Shown: positions 8,707 through 17,754 of the stretch, one piece after another
Layout of the letters: each line of letters begins with the position of its first letter
How positions within the stretch are numbered: position 1 is the stretch's first letter
DNA from: Anderseniella sp.
GTDB taxonomy: Bacteria > Pseudomonadota > Alphaproteobacteria > Rhizobiales > Aestuariivirgaceae
Length of the DNA: 55,065 nucleotides
Reading direction: 5' to 3'
Assembly (NCBI GenBank): GCA_030626025.1
Contig: DAOUPT010000019.1
Span: 1 to 55,065 of the forward strand
Position numbers and translations under genes: made by a program
Notes under the pieces: model-generated
The model's database searches: none
What the model saw: only the letters and a program-made list of their open reading frames with translations
Told to the model about the DNA's origin: nothing

Positions 8707-8863
8707 CTTCCCTCCCCCTTGTGGGGAGGGATTGAGGGTGGGGTAATCATGCAAAATGCATGTGCGCAGCACATTCAAATCATTCAATCAAAACGCTCAT
8801 TTTCACAGAATGAAGGCATTCTGTGACCCCACTCCTAATCCCTTCCTACAAGGGGGAGGAGAA
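8707..8863. repeat. Composite intergenic palindrome between the binding-protein and permease genes
   Basis: Outer arms 8707-8743 and 8827-8863 are imperfect inverted copies of a CCTCCCCCTTGT...GGGATT...GTGGGG motif. Nested inside are two perfect dyads: CATGCA/TGCATG (8748-8762) and TCACAGAATG/CATTCTGTGA (8803-8826, 4-nt loop). This fills most of the 208-bp gap between the binding protein and the permease. It may protect or terminate the binding-protein mRNA, giving it higher expression than the membrane components. Confidence 0.75.
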
Positions 8864-8898
8864 CTAAGCCAACCCCAACCCAGGAAAACCACCTCACC

Positions 8899-10758
8899 AT
8901 GGGCCCATTTATTGCACAATTTCTGACCGGTCTGGCCAATGCCGCCGCGCTGTTTCTGGTCGCCTCGGGCCTGTCGCTGATTTTCGGTGTGACACGCATT
9001 GTCAACTTTGCCCACGGTTCCTTTTACATGCTCGGTGCCTTCATTGGTTACACCGTCATGCAGTTACTCCCCGGTGCTTTCGGCTTCTGGTCATCCATCC
9101 TCGTCGCTGGTCTGGCCGTAGGCCTCATTGGTGTTATCGTTGAAATGCTGGTTCTGCGTCCGATTTACCGCGCCCCCGAACTTTTCCAGCTGGTCGCCAC
9201 CTTCGGGGTTATTCTGGTCATCCAGGATCTGGCTCTGATTACATGGGGTGCCGAAGACCTGCTCGGCCCGCGTGCGCCCGGCCTCAAAGGTGTCATCCGC
9301 ATACTTGGTGAACCGGTGCCAAAATACGATCTGGCCCTGATCGCCATAACCCCCTTCATCCTGTTTGCCCTTTGGTATTTGATCACCAAAACCCGGCTTG
9401 GCGTCCTTGTCCGCGCCGCCACACAAGATCGCGAGATGGTCGCGGCTTTAGGCGTTAATCAATCATGGCTGTTCACCGGCGTCTTTTTCCTCGGTGCCAT
9501 GCTGGCCGGTTTGGGTGGGGCGTTGCAATTGCCCAAGGGCGGGGCGGATCTGCTGATGGATTTCAACATCCTTGCCTCAATTTTTGTCGTGGTGGTGATC
9601 GGCGGTATGGGCTCACTGCCCGGTGCTTTCATCGCTGCCGTGCTGATTTCTGTCCTTAATGTCTTTGGTGTTCGCTACATGCCACAAAGTACGCTGGTGC
9701 TGATGTATGTGGTGATGGCCGTCGTGCTGATTATCAAACCCTACGGCCTGATGGGGCGCAAGGAAGTTGCCGGTGAGCACGGGCAAGTCGGAGAACCCGA
9801 ACAACCCTTTTCCCCCTTTGGCCGGCGTGGCAGACTGATCGTTGCCGTGTTGCTGATCGCGCTGGCGACACTGCCATTTTTGGGCAGCAAGTTTGCCATG
9901 ATACTGGCCATTGACATCATCATTGTTTGCCTGTTTGCAGCCAGCCTGCACTTTATCCTCAGCCTTGGTGGCCTGGTGTCGTTCGGCCATGCAGCATTTT
10001 TTGGCGGTGGTGCTTATGCAGCAGCGCTGATGGTGCATTATGCCGGTTCGCCGATGGAACTGGCCTTTGTCCTTGCCCCGATCATAACCGGCTTTCTGGC
10101 CATCATAATCGGCTGGTTCTGCATCCGTTTGACCGGGGTTTACTTCGCCATGCTGACGCTGGCCTTTTCACAACTCCTGTGGTCGCTGGTCTTTCAGTGG
10201 GGAGAAGTCACCGGCGGCGACGACGGCATGGTGTCGATCTGGCCATCACCATGGGCCTCGGACACTACAGTGTTTTTCTATCTCACCATGATCATTGGTT
10301 TCGGCGGTATTCTGGTTCTGCGCCACGCTGCTCACTCGCCTTTCGGGTACGCCTTGCGGGCATCTCGTGACAGTGCCGGACGGGCCGAAGCAACTGGTAT
10401 CAATACCAAACGGGTTCAGTTCGTCGCCTTTACCTTTGCCGGAGCGATGGCGGGGCTGGCGGGAACCCTGTTTGTTTTCTCCAAGGGCAGCATATTTCCA
10501 ACCGAACTTGAAATCGGCAAATCCTTTGATGCTCTGATTATGGTCTTTCTTGGCGGTGTTAAAACCCTGGCCGGACCGCTGGTTGGCGCCAGCGCCCTGT
10601 CATTGATGCAGGACTATCTGACCCGGTTTGAATATTGGCGGCTGGCACTTGGCCTGCTCATCATCGCCGTTGTTATCATCGCTCCTGAAGGTATTGCCGG
10701 AACCAGCCAGAAACTGGCAGCGCGGTGGGGAATTATCAGACGGGATGAAGTGCAATGA
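8899..10758 (+). CDS. ABC transporter permease, LivH-LivM fusion
   Basis: 619 residues, about twice a single permease. Residues 1 to about 290 are a LivH-type permease (ASGLSLIFGVTRIVNFAHGS; GGMGSLPGAF). A hydrophilic linker of about 25 residues follows. Residues from about 310 to the end are LivM-type (LGGLVSFGHAAFFGGGAYAA; MVFLGGVKTLAGPLVGA). Both EAA-type loops are present, so one polypeptide supplies both transmembrane halves. The ATG is preceded only by a weak AGGA. The stop overlaps the livG start by four bases, indicating translational coupling. Confidence 0.92.
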   Translation: MGPFIAQFLTGLANAAALFLVASGLSLIFGVTRIVNFAHGSFYMLGAFIGYTVMQLLPGAFGFWSSILVAGLAVGLIGVIVEMLVLRPIYRAPELFQLVATFGVILVIQDLALITWGAEDLLGPRAPGLKGVIRILGEPVPKYDLALIAITPFILFALWYLITKTRLGVLVRAATQDREMVAALGVNQSWLFTGVFFLGAMLAGLGGALQLPKGGADLLMDFNILASIFVVVVIGGMGSLPGAFIAAVLISVLNVFGVRYMPQSTLVLMYVVMAVVLIIKPYGLMGRKEVAGEHGQVGEPEQPFSPFGRRGRLIVAVLLIALATLPFLGSKFAMILAIDIIIVCLFAASLHFILSLGGLVSFGHAAFFGGGAYAAALMVHYAGSPMELAFVLAPIITGFLAIIIGWFCIRLTGVYFAMLTLAFSQLLWSLVFQWGEVTGGDDGMVSIWPSPWASDTTVFFYLTMIIGFGGILVLRHAAHSPFGYALRASRDSAGRAEATGINTKRVQFVAFTFAGAMAGLAGTLFVFSKGSIFPTELEIGKSFDALIMVFLGGVKTLAGPLVGASALSLMQDYLTRFEYWRLALGLLIIAVVIIAPEGIAGTSQKLAARWGIIRRDEVQ

Positions 10759-11534
10759 CCAGTGTTCTTGAAGTTAAAGAATTGAGCAAATCCTTCGGTG
10801 GCAACCACGCTGTAAATAATGTCAGTTTTGCTGTTGGTGCGGGTGAACTGCTCGCCCTGATTGGCCCCAATGGTGCCGGTAAAACCACCTGTTTTAATAT
10901 GCTGATGGGCCAACTGGCACCTGATGCGGGCGAGGTGTTGCTTGATGGTGAAAACCTTGTAGGCCTGCCGCCGCGTGCCATCTGGCGCAAAGGTGTGGGG
11001 CGGACTTTTCAAATTACCGCGACCTATCCCTCAATGACCGTTGTTGAAAACGTCCAGATGGCAATAATGTCAGACAAGAAACGCCTGTTTTCCTTCCTGC
11101 CCTATGCCCGCAATCTCTATCGCGAAGAAGCGGTAACGCTGCTTGATCTGGTGGGGATGGCTGAACAGGCCGACCGTGCCGCGGCCATTTTAGCCTATGG
11201 TGATCTTAAACGCCTCGAACTGGCCATCGCTCTGGCCCACAAACCGCGCCTGTTGTTGATGGATGAACCGACAGCCGGCATGGCTCCGAGCGAGCGTATC
11301 AAGCTTATGCAACTGACCGCCGATATTGTTGCTGACAAGGGCATAAGCGTGCTGTTTACCGAGCACGATATGGATGTGGTTTTCGCCCACGCCCACCGCG
11401 TCATGGTGCTCAATCGCGGCGAAATTATTGCCAATGGCAGCGTCGATGAGGTTCGTGACGATCCGCTGGTACGTGAGGTTTACCTCGGTGGCGGAACGGT
11501 GTTTGCCGATAAGGAGGAGAGCGAGAATGCTTGA
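10755..11534 (+). CDS. livG: Branched-chain-type ABC transporter ATPase LivG
   Basis: 259 residues. Walker A GPNGAGKTT, signature region LAYGDLKRLELA (the LivG-type variant of LSGGQ), Walker B LLLMDEP followed by TAGMAPSE, and switch His in TEHDMDVVF are all present. It starts in an ATGA overlap with the permease. Length and the GVGRTFQ motif are those of LivG rather than LivF. Confidence 0.92.
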   Translation: MTSVLEVKELSKSFGGNHAVNNVSFAVGAGELLALIGPNGAGKTTCFNMLMGQLAPDAGEVLLDGENLVGLPPRAIWRKGVGRTFQITATYPSMTVVENVQMAIMSDKKRLFSFLPYARNLYREEAVTLLDLVGMAEQADRAAAILAYGDLKRLELAIALAHKPRLLLMDEPTAGMAPSERIKLMQLTADIVADKGISVLFTEHDMDVVFAHAHRVMVLNRGEIIANGSVDEVRDDPLVREVYLGGGTVFADKEESENA

Positions 11535-12228
11535 GCTTTTTGATATCAACAGTTTTTACGGCAAGGCCCATATCCTCAATGATCTGAGTTTTAATATTGC
11601 CCACGGCGAAGTGGTGGCATTACTAGGTCGCAACGGTGCTGGCAAAACCACCACAATGAAATCGATCATGCAAATGGTTCGGCCAGCCACCGGCAGTGTG
11701 ACTTTTGCCGGTCAAGATATTTCCAAATGGCCGACTCACAAAATTGCCAAATCAGGGATTGGCTATGTGCCCGAAGAGCGCCGGATTTTCTCTGACCTGA
11801 CCATTGTGGAAAACCTTGAAGTTGGCCGTCAATCGCCCCGCGAAGGTGTGCCAACATGGAGCTTTGATGATCTGTTTGACCTGTTTCCAAATCTGGCCGA
11901 ACGTCGCAACAATCGCGGTCGCGCCCTGTCCGGTGGTGAGCAACAAATGCTGACTATCGCCCGCACATTGATGGGTAACCCGTCCTTGCTGCTGCTCGAT
12001 GAGCCTTCCGAAGGCATCGCACCAATCATCGTTGAGCAAATGGCAAAAACAATTCTCGAATTGAAAAGTCAGGGGTTAACCGTCCTGATCTCGGAACAGA
12101 ACCTCCATTTCGCCAGAATAGTCGCCGACCGCGCCGTCATCATAGAAAGCGGCACCAACCGCTTTGATGGCAACTTTGCTGACCTGGACAGCGACCCCGA
12201 AACCCGTGATGCCTATTTGTCGGTCTAG
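11527..12228 (+). CDS. livF: Branched-chain-type ABC transporter ATPase LivF
   Basis: 233 residues from the ATG at 11527, which overlaps livG by 8 bp and follows an AAGGAGG site. Walker A GRNGAGKTT, signature LSGGEQQ, Walker B LLLLDEP and the LivF-specific GYVPEERRIFSDLTIVENL are present. It closes the transporter operon; the next gene converges from the other strand. Confidence 0.92.
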   Translation: MLELFDINSFYGKAHILNDLSFNIAHGEVVALLGRNGAGKTTTMKSIMQMVRPATGSVTFAGQDISKWPTHKIAKSGIGYVPEERRIFSDLTIVENLEVGRQSPREGVPTWSFDDLFDLFPNLAERRNNRGRALSGGEQQMLTIARTLMGNPSLLLLDEPSEGIAPIIVEQMAKTILELKSQGLTVLISEQNLHFARIVADRAVIIESGTNRFDGNFADLDSDPETRDAYLSV

Positions 12229-12415
12229 GTTTACATTGCGCGCGGCGGATTCTTGGCCAATTTTGAAATTATGACGGACGAGCGCTAGCGAGGACTGGGC
12301 AACTGAAGCCCCGGCGCGCAATCGCGCCGCCCTCCCGGAGGCCTGAGCGTAGCGAAGATCAGCCGTGAGGGGTAAAAAAACAACGAAATGAGGATGCGCC
12401 GTGAGCGAAATAAAC
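12229..12415. other. Convergent intergenic gap with GC-rich hairpins
   Basis: The gap between livF and the convergent amidohydrolase contains two dyads: CGGCGCG/CGCGCCG with loop CAAT (12312-12329) and CCTCC-c-GGAGG (12331-12341). Neither has a T-run on either side, so a factor-independent terminator cannot be claimed. No reading frame of note was seen. Confidence 0.5.
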
Positions 12416-13585
12416 TTAAACCACCTCAGGCAACGTACCTGCCGGTGGCGTGTTGCGACTGCGGTGCGAACGCACCACGCCATCAATGATGGTCATGCCA
12501 ACGCCGGGAAGGTTGCCCTGGTGGATGCTCTCAAGCATGTCTTTACCCGGTGCATGCTGGGCTTTGTCGATCAGAATGAAATCGGCTGACTTACCCACTT
12601 CAATGATACCGCTGTCAAGATCACGCATCCGGGCCGTATTGCCGGTGGCAAAGCAAAAGGCAATTTCAGGCGGAATGTCGCCAAGGCTCGAAAGCATGGC
12701 GATCATCCGCAGAATACCCAATGGCTGTACGCCCGAACCCGCCGGTGAATCGGTGCCAAGAATTATCCGTTCAGCTTCCTTGATCTCAAACGCTGTGCGC
12801 ATTGCCAGAAGTCCTGCCCGTTCATTGCCATTGTGAACAATCTCAATACCGCGCTTGCAGCTTTCACAAAGGCAGGTGATCTGCTTGTCGGGCAGGGCGG
12901 TGTGGCCACCATTGATGTGACCGATGATATCCGCGTCTGCTTCCAGAACAATATCCGCATCAATCAGCCCGGAGCCGGGAATTGACGGGCCACCGGTGTG
13001 AATAGTCGACTGAATGCCGTACTTACGGGCCCATTTGACCATTTGTGCAGCGGTTTCGCCGGTCTTGACCGAACCAAGACCGACCTCACCGAGCAGCTTA
13101 ACGCCCGCCTCAGACAGCTCCTTGAAATCATGCTCCTCCATGCCCTCTTCAATAACCGGTGCCCCGGCCAGCATTTTAACGCCCGAAGGCCGAAAGTTTT
13201 CGTACCAGCGCTGCGATGCAATCGCCATGGCTTTCAGACCGACAATATCTTTCGGTCGGCCGGGCATGTGAACCTCACCGGCAGAAATCATGGTGGTTAC
13301 CCCGCCATGCAGGCAGGAATCAATCCAGTTAATCTGCTGCTGACGCGGCGTGTAATCACCAATAACCGGGTGCACATGGCTATCGATCAGACCCGGTGAC
13401 AGGGTAATACCCTTGGCATCGACAGTGGTATCGGCATTGCCTGTATCAAGGTCACGTGCATAACCAATAGCGTTGATTTTGCCATCAATAGCAACGACAC
13501 AATCACCATCCAGCAACGGCTGTTCCAGTTTGCCCGATAAGATCAGGCCAATATTCCTGATCATCAGTTTTTGTTTAGCTTGCAT
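12416..13585 (-). CDS. Enamidase-like amidohydrolase
   Basis: 389 residues. It closely resembles Eubacterium barkeri enamidase (EC 3.5.2.18), which hydrolyses 1,4,5,6-tetrahydro-6-oxonicotinate to 2-formylglutarate. Shared landmarks, recalled from that protein, are DSHVHP, HGGVTTMISAG, PGRPKD, GEVGLG, HTGGPSIPGSG, HINGGHTA and RNTPPAG. DSHVHP, HTGG, HINGG and GTDSPAG fit the amidohydrolase metal-ligand pattern. It is the only catabolic gene of this region on the minus strand, and it diverges from marR, so it may be the main MarR target. Together with the 6-hydroxynicotinate-reductase-like gene it argues for a reductive nicotinate-type ring cleavage. Confidence 0.88.
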   Translation of the reverse strand: MQAKQKLMIRNIGLILSGKLEQPLLDGDCVVAIDGKINAIGYARDLDTGNADTTVDAKGITLSPGLIDSHVHPVIGDYTPRQQQINWIDSCLHGGVTTMISAGEVHMPGRPKDIVGLKAMAIASQRWYENFRPSGVKMLAGAPVIEEGMEEHDFKELSEAGVKLLGEVGLGSVKTGETAAQMVKWARKYGIQSTIHTGGPSIPGSGLIDADIVLEADADIIGHINGGHTALPDKQITCLCESCKRGIEIVHNGNERAGLLAMRTAFEIKEAERIILGTDSPAGSGVQPLGILRMIAMLSSLGDIPPEIAFCFATGNTARMRDLDSGIIEVGKSADFILIDKAQHAPGKDMLESIHQGNLPGVGMTIIDGVVRSHRSRNTPPAGTLPEVV

Positions 13586-13670
13586 AACATTTCCTCACCT
13601 TTAATATGTATGCTAACAATAAATACCAGAATGGTGCAATACAAAATAATTGCGTGAAAGGTGTCAAAAG

Positions 13671-14105
13671 TTGACTGGAAAACAAGAAGAACTTTCGAAA
13701 TATAAACTCAGCAGTCAGATAGGTCACATCCTGCGCAAAGCCTCACAGCGCCACGCCGCCATTTTTTCAAGTTCCATGGTCGAGGATCTCACGCCCACCC
13801 GGTTTGCAGCGATGGTTATCCTGTTTCAAAAGCAAACCCTGTCGCAGAACGAACTGGGTCGAAACACCGCCATGGATGCTGCAACCATTAAAGGGGTTGT
13901 TGACCGTCTCAAGGTCCGCGAACTGGTATCGGTAAATCCCGACCCTAACGATGCCCGCCGTAATCTGATCAAACTAACCCCGCAAGGCACCAGCCTGATC
14001 AGCAGGGCCATTCCGGTCGGCTGTGACATTTCCGAAGAAACGCTGGCGCCGCTCTCCCCAAAAGAGCGGAAGAAGTTAAAAAAACTGCTGAAAAAAATCG
14101 CGTGA
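13671..14105 (+). CDS. MarR-family transcriptional regulator
   Basis: About 144 residues from a TTG start at 13671 with GAAAGG 9 nt upstream; a TTG 21 bases earlier is also in frame but has no ribosome site. The winged-helix core is recognisable: LTPTRFAAMVILF, LSQNELGRNTAMDAATIKGVVDRL (recognition helix region) and DPNDARRNLIKLTPQG (wing). Divergent from the enamidase gene with an 85-bp spacer, a normal arrangement for a MarR repressor controlling catabolism with an aromatic acid as effector. Confidence 0.85.
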   Translation: MTGKQEELSKYKLSSQIGHILRKASQRHAAIFSSSMVEDLTPTRFAAMVILFQKQTLSQNELGRNTAMDAATIKGVVDRLKVRELVSVNPDPNDARRNLIKLTPQGTSLISRAIPVGCDISEETLAPLSPKERKKLKKLLKKIA

Positions 14106-14132
14106 TCGGTTAGGGCTTGTCATCAACAGCGG

Positions 14133-15038
14133 CTATTCAAATTCCATTTCAGCATACACCTGTTGGGCATTGCGGCGTGCCAGAGCCTCAAACTGTTCCA
14201 AACTGGAAAACGCTGACTGATCGACTTTAACCGAGCCGATCATGTCGCCGCCATTTTCAATATGAACCGCCATTTTCTTGCGAAGGTTTACAAGGTAATC
14301 GAGCGTTTGTGCGGTTGCTTTTTCAAGCGTTGTTAAATGGCCATGGCCGGGAACAATGTGTGCTGGTTTAAACGCTGCCATGGCTTGAAACACTTTAATC
14401 CACTGGCCAGAATGCGATTGTGATCCAACGCCCAAAATGCGTTCCACATAGACGATGTCACCGGTAAACATGACGTTTTTGTCTTTCAACCAGATAAAAC
14501 TGTCACCGGGCGTGTGCGCCTGTCCGGCGTGATGAGTTTCAAATGAAAGTCCGCCGAATGAAAATTTGTGTTCAGTTTCAAAAACCGTATCGGCATAAAC
14601 CGGCTCGGTGCCTTCAAGCTCCTTACCAAGAAAATTATCTAGTCCGGTCATTTGCAGCGAGCCGCGATCTTTGTGGTCAGCAACGGCTGCTTGTGAGGCA
14701 ATGATTTTCGCCCCTTTTGCTTTCCAATAACCATTGCCAAGCCAGCGATGGTCTTGTCCACCCGAGTTAATGACGATTTTAACCGGCTTGTCGGTAATGC
14801 CAGCGATTGCCTTTTCGATGGCCGCCGCGCCCTTCCAGCTTCCGCCCGGATCGACCAGAACCACGCCGTCATCGGTCACCACCACGCCAAAAGTTGCGTT
14901 GTTGGCCAGGTTTTTGGCCGACCGCTGGGCATTTTCACCGACAAGGGCATAAACACCGTCGGTCACTTTTTGCACTTCAAGAGCAAACACATTTTGGCTG
15001 AATAATATCAGGGCGGCAATTGCAACAAACAATCTCAT
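14133..15038 (-). CDS. Exported metallo-beta-lactamase-fold protein with degenerate metal motif
   Basis: 301 residues with a signal peptide ending NVFA. Fold landmarks are VLVDPGGS, HAGQAHTPGDSFIW, FTGDIVYVERILG and VPGHGH. The usual HxHxDH is replaced by SxGxDH (Ser92, Gly94, Asp96, His97), so the first zinc site lacks two ligands while the second-site residues remain. SoxH-like and quinoprotein-associated relatives are the nearest I can name. It is convergent with marR (27 bp apart) and divergent from galB. Activity on a periplasmic ester or thioester cannot be excluded. Confidence 0.8.
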   Translation of the reverse strand: MRLFVAIAALILFSQNVFALEVQKVTDGVYALVGENAQRSAKNLANNATFGVVVTDDGVVLVDPGGSWKGAAAIEKAIAGITDKPVKIVINSGGQDHRWLGNGYWKAKGAKIIASQAAVADHKDRGSLQMTGLDNFLGKELEGTEPVYADTVFETEHKFSFGGLSFETHHAGQAHTPGDSFIWLKDKNVMFTGDIVYVERILGVGSQSHSGQWIKVFQAMAAFKPAHIVPGHGHLTTLEKATAQTLDYLVNLRKKMAVHIENGGDMIGSVKVDQSAFSSLEQFEALARRNAQQVYAEMEFE

Positions 15039-15260
15039 CGGGTTTCCTTATTCAAAATTTGTCGCAATATTGCAGCTAAAAAATCTCATTGCAAGTGCGG
15101 CAAAGACGTACCCGTTGCTGTTGGCAGAATTTGACAACTGTAGTAAAAATTTATCACTGGAATGGCGAAAGAAACTTGCGTTTGTGGTTGCGAAAAGGGA
15201 TGATCATCTGTGGCGGTCTTGCAGGAAGACAGCCGGTTGGGATTTAAAAAGGTTCGCAGA

Positions 15261-15998
15261 ATGACGAAAAAGAAAACGGCTCTTGTTGTCAGCGCCCATG
15301 CGGCTGATTTTGTCTGGCGGGCCGGTGGTGCCATCGCCTTGCATCAGGCAAAGGGTTATGAGGTCACCGTCGCCTGCCTTTCCTATGGCGAGCGCGGTGA
15401 ATCAGCAAAACTATGGAAGACCGGCGACCATACGCTCGAGCAGGTAAAAACTTCGCGCCGCAAGGAAGCTGAAGCTGCCGCCACCGCCCTTGATGTCCAC
15501 GATATTCAGTTCTTTGATCTGGGCGACTACCCGCTTGAATTGGACCGCGATGCCAAGTTCAAACTGGTTGATCTCATTCGCAAGGTTCAACCCGACTTCA
15601 TGATGAGCCATTCGCAATATGATCCCTACAACACCGATCATTCCTACGCCACAGCGGTTACCATGGAATGCCGAATGATTGCTCAGGCCTGGGGCCATAA
15701 TCCGGGCGAGAAAGTTTTGGGTGCGCCGCAGCTGTATTTGTTTGAACCGCACCAGACCGAACAGATGGGCTGGAAACCCGATGTCTTTCTCGACATCACC
15801 GATGTCTGGGACAAGAAGCGGACCGCCATTGAATGTATGCAGGGTCAGCAACATTTGTGGGATTTCTATACCAATGTTGCTGAAAATCGTGGCAATCACT
15901 TTCGCCGCAATTCCGGTGGTATGGCCGGGGGGCGATCGGCCAGATATGCCGAAGGGTTCCAATCAATCTACCCTCGAACTGTGGATGAGCTGTCATGA
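15261..15998 (+). CDS. galB: 4-oxalomesaconate hydratase, GalB-like (LmbE/PIG-L family)
   Basis: 245 residues from the ATG at 15261, preceded by AAAGG; the earlier GTG has no ribosome site. The LmbE/PIG-L fold is clear, but the deacetylase motif AHPDDE is replaced by [14 protein letters not shown] associate this with Pseudomonas putida GalB, a zinc hydratase that converts 4-oxalomesaconate to 4-carboxy-4-hydroxy-2-oxoadipate. Downstream genes for the aldolase, the tautomerase and PDC hydrolase support this over a sugar deacetylase. The stop overlaps the next start by four bases. Confidence 0.85.
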   Translation: MTKKKTALVVSAHAADFVWRAGGAIALHQAKGYEVTVACLSYGERGESAKLWKTGDHTLEQVKTSRRKEAEAAATALDVHDIQFFDLGDYPLELDRDAKFKLVDLIRKVQPDFMMSHSQYDPYNTDHSYATAVTMECRMIAQAWGHNPGEKVLGAPQLYLFEPHQTEQMGWKPDVFLDITDVWDKKRTAIECMQGQQHLWDFYTNVAENRGNHFRRNSGGMAGGRSARYAEGFQSIYPRTVDELS

Positions 15999-16666
15999 AT
16001 GTCGTTGTGCAAAATATAGAGCGGGCTGATCAATCCATCATCGATCAATTGGCCGAATGCGGCGTTGCCACGGTTCATGAGGCGCAAGGGCGCAAGGGCC
16101 TGCTGGCCGCCAATATGCGCCCGATATATGCCGGTGCCCGGTTGGCCGCATCTGCCGTTACAATTTCGGCACCACCTTGCGATAACTGGATGGTTCATGT
16201 GGCCATAGAGCAGGTGCGCGATGGGGACATTCTGGTACTGGCACCCACCTCGCCCTCCAGTGCCGGATATTTCGGCGACCTGCTGGCAACCTCAATGCGG
16301 GCCCGTGGCGGGCGCGGCTTGATCATTAATGCCGGGGTGCGCGACATTGCCGATCTGACCGAAATGAAATTTCCGGTCTGGTCAAGCGCGATTTTTGCCG
16401 AGGGCACAGTCAAAGAAACCCTGGGCAGTGTTAATGTTCCCATTGTTTGTGCCGGAGCGCTCGTCAATCCCGGCGATGTGATGATTGCCGATGATGATGG
16501 TGTTTGCGTGGTACGGCGCGAGGAAGCAGAAGCCGTACTTGAAAAAGCCAAGGCCCGCGTTGCCAATGAAGACGACAAGCGCAAAAGAATGGCCGCCGGT
16601 GAGCTTGGACTCGATATATACAACATGCGCCAGCGCCTTGCCGAAAAAGGCCTGAAATATGTCTGA
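15995..16666 (+). CDS. galC: 4-carboxy-4-hydroxy-2-oxoadipate aldolase / oxaloacetate decarboxylase
   Basis: 223 residues starting in an ATGA overlap with galB. It has the RraA-like class II pyruvate-aldolase fold, with [20 protein letters not shown] (Arg-Asp pair for substrate and metal) and [13 protein letters not shown]. Also called LigK, ProA or HMG aldolase. It cleaves CHA to pyruvate and oxaloacetate, the last step of gallate/protocatechuate 4,5-cleavage. Confidence 0.9.
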   Translation: MNVVVQNIERADQSIIDQLAECGVATVHEAQGRKGLLAANMRPIYAGARLAASAVTISAPPCDNWMVHVAIEQVRDGDILVLAPTSPSSAGYFGDLLATSMRARGGRGLIINAGVRDIADLTEMKFPVWSSAIFAEGTVKETLGSVNVPIVCAGALVNPGDVMIADDDGVCVVRREEAEAVLEKAKARVANEDDKRKRMAAGELGLDIYNMRQRLAEKGLKYV

Positions 16667-17750
16667 GGGTGGGCGCAGTGCGCCCTGTATGTGGATGCGC
16701 GGCGGCACCTCAAAAGGCGGGTATTTTTTAGCCAGCGATTTACCGCAACAGACAACGGCGCGCGATAAATTCCTGCTCGGCATCATGGGCTCGCCTGATT
16801 TACGCCAGATTAATGGTATGGGCGGCGGCGACCCGTTGACCTCCAAAGTTGCAGTGGTAAAAAAATCAGAACGTAACGATGCCGATGTGGATTACCTCTT
16901 TTTGCAGGTGGTGGTTGACAAGGCTATTGTCAGCGATGCGCAAAACTGCGGCAATATTCTTGCCGGTGTCGGCCCCTTTGCCATAGAGCGCGGTTTGGTG
17001 AAAGCCACGGGCAGCGAAACGGAGGTTCGAATCTTTATGGAAAACACCGGTCAGGTAGCAATCGCCAAAGTCCGCACAACAGATTACCGGGTTAGTTACG
17101 ATGGCGATGCAGCGATCGATGGTGTGCCGGGCACGGCAAGTCCGGTTCCCCTGACATTTAAAGACACAGCGGGATCAAGTTGCGGCAGTTTGTTGCCAAC
17201 CGGTAATGCGGTTGATCTGATTAATGGCATAGAGGTGACCTGCATCGATAATGGCATGCCGGTGGTGCTGCTACGCGCTGGCGATATGAATATCACCGGC
17301 AGTGAAACCCGCGAGGAACTGGAAGCAAATGACCAGCTTCGCAGCAAATTGGAAGCTATTCGTTTGCAAGCCGGACCGATGATGAACCTTGGCGATGTTG
17401 CCGACAAAACCGTACCTAAAATGACCATGGTCAGTGCTCCCTCAAATGGCGGTGCGATTTCCACCCGCACCTTCATACCCCACCGCTGCCACGCCTCAAT
17501 CGGCGTGTTAGGCGCGGCAAGTGTCGCTACTGCATGCTTGCTGAAAGGCTCGGTGGCAAGCGCTCTTGCTATCGTTCCACAAGGGGCATCAAAATCATTG
17601 CCCATCGAACACCCTATCGGTCAGACGATAATAATTGCAGAGCTGGATTCCGGTGGTGATGTCGAAAGCGCCGCTATTTTACGCACCGCACGAAAACTGT
17701 TTGACGGGGTGATTTTCGCTCCCCCTCGCACTAGGAGTACAGGGAGTTAA
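16659..17750 (+). CDS. galD: 4-oxalomesaconate tautomerase, GalD/PrpF family
   Basis: 363 residues, overlapping galC by 8 bp. PrpF-family landmarks are [13 protein letters not shown] at the N-terminus, [17 protein letters not shown], and the two domain-closing Cys regions [19 protein letters not shown] and [12 protein letters not shown]. Within a galBCD-ligI operon the keto-enol isomerisation of 4-oxalomesaconate is the best assignment; aconitate or methylaconitate isomerase is the family alternative. Confidence 0.88.
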   Translation: MSEGGRSAPCMWMRGGTSKGGYFLASDLPQQTTARDKFLLGIMGSPDLRQINGMGGGDPLTSKVAVVKKSERNDADVDYLFLQVVVDKAIVSDAQNCGNILAGVGPFAIERGLVKATGSETEVRIFMENTGQVAIAKVRTTDYRVSYDGDAAIDGVPGTASPVPLTFKDTAGSSCGSLLPTGNAVDLINGIEVTCIDNGMPVVLLRAGDMNITGSETREELEANDQLRSKLEAIRLQAGPMMNLGDVADKTVPKMTMVSAPSNGGAISTRTFIPHRCHASIGVLGAASVATACLLKGSVASALAIVPQGASKSLPIEHPIGQTIIIAELDSGGDVESAAILRTARKLFDGVIFAPPRTRSTGS

Positions 17751-17754
17751 GACC

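Noticed and set aside
12312-12341. Rho-independent terminator between livF and the enamidase gene
   Set aside because: GC-rich hairpins are present but no U-tract follows on either strand.
15070-15264. 64-codon frame ahead of galB
   Set aside because: No signature, no ribosome site and overlap with the galB start region; most likely spurious.
15261-15998. Sugar or lipid N-deacetylase (PIG-L) function
   Set aside because: The AHPDDE motif is replaced by AHAADF and the neighbours encode the oxalomesaconate pathway, which fits GalB.
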